Assembly: GCA_004794655.1 (NCBI GenBank)
Contig: SMMW01000125.1
Location: 984,001 to 1,048,000 of the forward strand
Direction: 5' to 3'
From: Marisa cornuarietis
Lineage: Eukaryota; Mollusca; Gastropoda; Architaenioglossa; Ampullariidae
DNA: 64,000 bases
Shown: one piece after another, positions 60,995-64,000 of the stretch
How the letters are laid out: every line of letters begins with the position of its first letter
Numbering within the stretch: position 1 is the stretch's first letter
Program-made: the position numbers and the translations under genes
Notes under the pieces: model-generated
What the model was told of the DNA's origin: nothing
The model's input: only the letters and a program-made list of their open reading frames with translations
Database searches by the model: none

Positions 60995-61225
60995 GCATGG
61001 GGATATTAGTGACACGGGAACGTAGGGCAGCTATTCAGCCACATGTATGGAGACATTGCCTTGTATCGAGCTCAATCCAGTGATCGAAATTGAAAGAAAC
61101 ATTGTACCATACTAGACCTTTAAAGACCCTGATCACAAGCTGCATGTCAAACATCGACTCGATCACTGTGTGGGACGATGGACTCCCCGCCAACCACGTT
61201 TAGACGAATCCCCTGTGTAAACGCA
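60995..61225. repeat. Interspersed repeat, second family, copy 2
   Basis: It matches 51588-51800 through several long exact blocks, with an extra ATGGACTCCCCGCCAACCAC insertion near 61170-61195 relative to that copy. Confidence 0.75.
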
Positions 61226-61364
61226 GTCCTGATCAGGCGGGTAGCGGAGAGGATAAAGTTCCAATACCCCAAAATTTATCCCCCAAAACATCAGTATCCT
61301 GTGGCCTTAACACAACTTTGTCGAGCCTGATCCAACAACATTTAATTAAGAAAATAGGTTTTAC

Positions 61365-61565
61365 CCGTTTTCCAGCTCGATGTCTCTGGGTATATAGATG
61401 TCGGAGTCAATGACGATGTGGTGGTAGATGTACTTGCTGTATAATGTTATCAAGCCAATGATTTCATTGCCTAAATCAGTGTAGAAGAGAAGCCTAGACT
61501 GGGAATCCAAAGAGAGGCCGTATATGACAGTGCATAAAGAATCATGCAAACTTATCTTACAAACT
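61365..61565 (-). CDS. LDL-receptor class B (YWTD propeller) exon, orphan
   Basis: A minus-strand exon bounded by an AG acceptor (at 61567-61566) and a GT donor (61364-61363) encodes VYGL-type YWTD repeat blocks: VIYGLSLDSQSRLLFYTDLG, NEIIGLITL and IVIDSDIYIPRDIEL. These match the strand order of one beta-propeller blade in LDLR/LRP-type receptors, with YTD replacing YWTD. No neighbouring propeller or EGF exon was found within the window on either side, so it is part of a larger gene with distant exons or an exon stranded by duplication. Confidence 0.6.
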
Positions 61566-63237
61566 CTCATGGGCATGTGGTTGTAGGACTATGGACGTGT
61601 ATCCGCTGTTGAATCTTGATTTGTTCACACTTTTCTCCTTCGGACACAGTCTCGTCGGCAAATATATTTTTTCCGCACAATCTAGTCCACAGATCCATTT
61701 TTATACAGAGCAACTCAGATCAGTTCACAAATATTTTTGATGGCAAAGCCCAATTTACATATATAATTATTCTTATAGTACAGTTTAGTACAAAATTCTT
61801 CTGAAAGACCTGTAACATCACAACTTTGCAAGGATGATAGCTCGAAACTTTAACATTCCCACGAGATGTCTGCATCGGCTCAGAAAAGTGAGGGGCAGGC
61901 CGCCACTCCCTTTGTTCACAGAGCTGTCCCTACATCAGTCACACATATTCCTCTTCGTTGTCATTTCGGAATTATGTGCAGACTACTCTTCTCCTAATGG
62001 CAAAATAACCCAGCTAGATGCAAAAAAAAAAACAAACAAAAAAAAACAACTTCTAAACGGTCAAGCAAATCGGTGTCCTCATATCAGTCACATAGGTTTC
62101 CCTTTGTTTCGTTTCGGAATTACGTGCAGACCACCCTTCTTCGTCCGACACCAAGCGCGTGCAGCTTGACATAGCCATGATAGCGCCGATAGCGACAACC
62201 CCTCTCTCCCCCGACCACCCGCCTCACTACTCCATTAGCCCTCAGAAAAGTATAGTGAACTTTAAATTTCTCTATATGTAATACTTTGGTCTTCTTTCCT
62301 AAGAAATTTGTTAATAAGAAAAAAAAAATGGAAAAAATTACTGGCCTAGGCTGGGAACTCTCCACAGCCGCGGACCCGGGTACACCAGCCCACCCTTACC
62401 GCCACTCTCGTCATGGCTGCATCCATATTGTCTTGACTTAGCTGTGAGGGTTAACATATTTTTTTGTGGGGTATTCTATCACGTGCCTTTTTAAATGAGC
62501 CGGGAGGCTAAACACAGCTTTACACACTGCACACACGAGATTTCTCACCAATATCAGCAGGAGTTCTTTCAGAAACACAAACTCTTCTTCTGGCAGAAAA
62601 ATCACCATTTCTTATAATTTTTATTACTTTCAATTATAACTGAAATGTTGCTTCAATGTCAGATTACTGTTGACAAAGAATGGAAACATAATGTTAGTTA
62701 TTAAACAAAAAAGGGCATTATACACTGTGCTAGTGAAGTTTCTTGCCATTTGAATTATCATAAGACTTTTTAAATGAGCTGGGAGCAGCTTTCCACATTT
62801 CATGCAAGAGATTTTTCACTAATACCAACATGAGTTCTTTCAAATAGATTAATTTTTAATAAGACATCCTTACATTACAATGCACTATTTCAAAGAGTTT
62901 CGACCTAAACACTCTTCAATGATGTCTCTCATCACAGGCGTGTGTGCAGGTTCACAAATGATTCACCAATGAAGACTATTTCATATTCCTTTTAAGCGAC
63001 CAAGTAATTCAAATAGACTTTTCTGACCCACAATGATGTTAATCCTCATTAGTGCAGTGTATGTAAAATGGCCTTGAAAGGTTTCACATCACTGTGGTTC
63101 TGAATACTTTAAGAAAGTAAATGTAGCTTTACACAGTCTGGACTAATGAGGGTTAACATGGTGGGTCAGCATGTGCTCTTTCAAATGACATGAGTAAAAA
63201 TGATTTGTTGTGCACACTGTAATGGTAAAGTTTCACA
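61566..63237. other. Region between the LDLR-B exon and the zinc-finger gene, with decayed finger units
   Basis: An imperfect direct repeat of about 62 bp lies at 61932-61993 and 62083-62144 (TCAGTCACA, TTTCGGAATTA-GTGCAGAC). From 62480 to 63230, minus-strand readings give broken C2H2 units such as EKSRVCAVCKAVFSLPAHL (about 62500-62570), with the second His or the frame lost. These are probably older fingers past the present stop codon. Confidence 0.5.
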
Positions 63238-64000
63238 TCACTGATAGTCATCAATGTTTGCATCTTTGCATCTCTGGTGAGGTTTCACAACACTGTGGGT
63301 CAGCATGTGCTTTTTATATTCATGTGAGTGCTTGAAAGTAGTGGCACACAAACTGCACCGGTGAGGTTTCTCATCACTGTGGGTGTTCATGTGGCTTTTT
63401 AAATCAGATGAGCGCTTGAAAGTAGCGGCACACAAACTGCACCGGTGAGGATTCACATCACTGTGGGTCAGCATGTGCTCTTTTAGGTGACCTGATCTTT
63501 TGAATGCTAGTTTACATACATTGCATTGGTGAGGTTTCTCATCACTGTGGGTAATCATGTGGCTTTTTAAATCAGATGAGCGCTTGAAAGTAGCGGTACA
63601 CATACTGCACGAGTGAGGTTTCTCATCACTGTGGGTGATCATGTGACTTTTTAAGTCATATCGGCGCTTGAAAGAAGCAGCACACAAATTGCATAAGTGA
63701 GGTTTTCCATCACTGTGGGTCAGCACGTGCTTTTTATATTCATGCGAGTGCTTGAACGTAGCGGGACACAAACTGCACCGGTGAAGATTCACATCACTGT
63801 GGGTCAGCATGTGCTCTTTTAGGTGACCTGATCTTTTGAATTCTAGTTTACATACATTGCATTGGTGAGGTTTCTCATCACTGTGGGTGATCATGTGGCT
63901 TTTTAAATCAGATGAGCGCTTGAAAGTAGCGGCACACATACTGCACCGGTGAAGTTTCTCATCACTGTGGGTCATCATATGGCTTTTTAAAGAACATGAG
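63238..64000 (-). CDS. C2H2 zinc-finger protein, 3' end (at least eight fingers), 5' partial
   Basis: The frame enters from beyond 64000 in mid-finger (SCSLKSHMMTHSDEK) and reads eight complete CX2C-X12-HX3H fingers to a stop at 63240-63238. Fingers are spaced by HSDEKPH or HSDVNPH linkers in place of the usual HTGEKP. Helix types repeat: RSSDLKSH, RSGHLKEH, HSHEYKKH, RRYDLKSH, RSSDLKSH, RSGHLKEH, RSSDLKSH, HSHEYKKH, so the array grew by duplication of finger blocks. Such proteins bind DNA in the nucleus, usually as repressors; the target is unknown. No effector domain is visible in this part, and the tail after the last finger is only about 14 residues. Confidence 0.88.
   Translation of the reverse strand, partial: SCSLKSHMMTHSDEKLHRCSMCAATFKRSSDLKSHMITHSDEKPHQCNVCKLEFKRSGHLKEHMLTHSDVNLHRCSLCPATFKHSHEYKKHVLTHSDGKPHLCNLCAASFKRRYDLKSHMITHSDEKPHSCSMCTATFKRSSDLKSHMITHSDEKPHQCNVCKLAFKRSGHLKEHMLTHSDVNPHRCSLCAATFKRSSDLKSHMNTHSDEKPHRCSLCATTFKHSHEYKKHMLTHSVVKPHQRCKDANIDDYQ

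Larger units (their letters stand above)
58927..61364. other. Repeat-rich intergenic region
   Basis: Holds the aminotransferase 3' end, a partial repeat copy (59345-59460), a LINE fragment (59560-60175), the second 800-bp repeat (60178-60990) and the second repeat family (60995-61225). No host gene was seen. Confidence 0.55.

Noticed and set aside
62120..62365. Minus-strand 81-codon frame upstream of the LDLR-B exon
   Set aside because: No propeller, EGF or signal sequence features; simple-sequence Phe and Lys runs explain it.

Overview
The window is nuclear DNA of an animal. It is AT-rich, its genes have many GT-AG introns, and the intergenic space is full of degraded transposable elements. 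The protein families and repeat types (near-identical beta-tubulins, an animal MetX-like acyltransferase, tRNA-derived SINEs, CR1-like LINEs, a Penelope-like remnant, a gag-bearing LTR element) fit a lophotrochozoan, most likely a mollusc and perhaps a gastropod. That taxonomic call is inference.

Layout. (1) 1-8225, minus strand: 5' half of a homoserine/serine O-acyltransferase (MetX-like) gene, five exons; its 3' end lies left of position 1. Its introns hold a foldback element, a broken LINE and a SINE. (2) 12503-21481, minus strand: beta-tubulin copy A, eight exons. (3) 21482-21857: short spacer between divergent starts. (4) 21858-30411, plus strand: a THAP zinc-finger exon, a dead animal tnp2-like transposase copy, then an intact nine-exon gene for a DUF4806-domain protein. 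(5) 33805-38768, minus strand: beta-tubulin copy B, with the same eight-exon structure as copy A. (6) 40282-46291, minus strand: a four-exon secreted ML-domain (NPC2-like) lipid-binding protein, whose long intron carries a minisatellite. (7) 48570-51559: a complete young LTR element (290-bp LTRs, 5-bp target duplication) whose only clear gene is a gag-like protein with two zinc knuckles and no recognisable capsid region. (8) 53209-58926, plus strand: an eight-exon PLP-dependent class V aminotransferase (isopenicillin N epimerase-like). (9) 58927-61364: interspersed repeats and LINE debris. (10) 61365-61565, minus strand: a lone LDL-receptor class B (YWTD) exon. (11) 63238-64000, minus strand: 3' end of a C2H2 zinc-finger gene that runs off the right edge.

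Exon boundaries were placed by hand from GT/AG sites, reading-frame phase and family homology. For the two tubulins, the DUF4806 gene, the NPC2-like gene and the aminotransferase, all phases close exactly to an uninterrupted frame (447, 445, 619, 174 and 410 residues). The genes do not form a pathway. The most coherent unit is the co-oriented THAP / transposase / DUF4806 cluster, which may derive from one DNA transposon.
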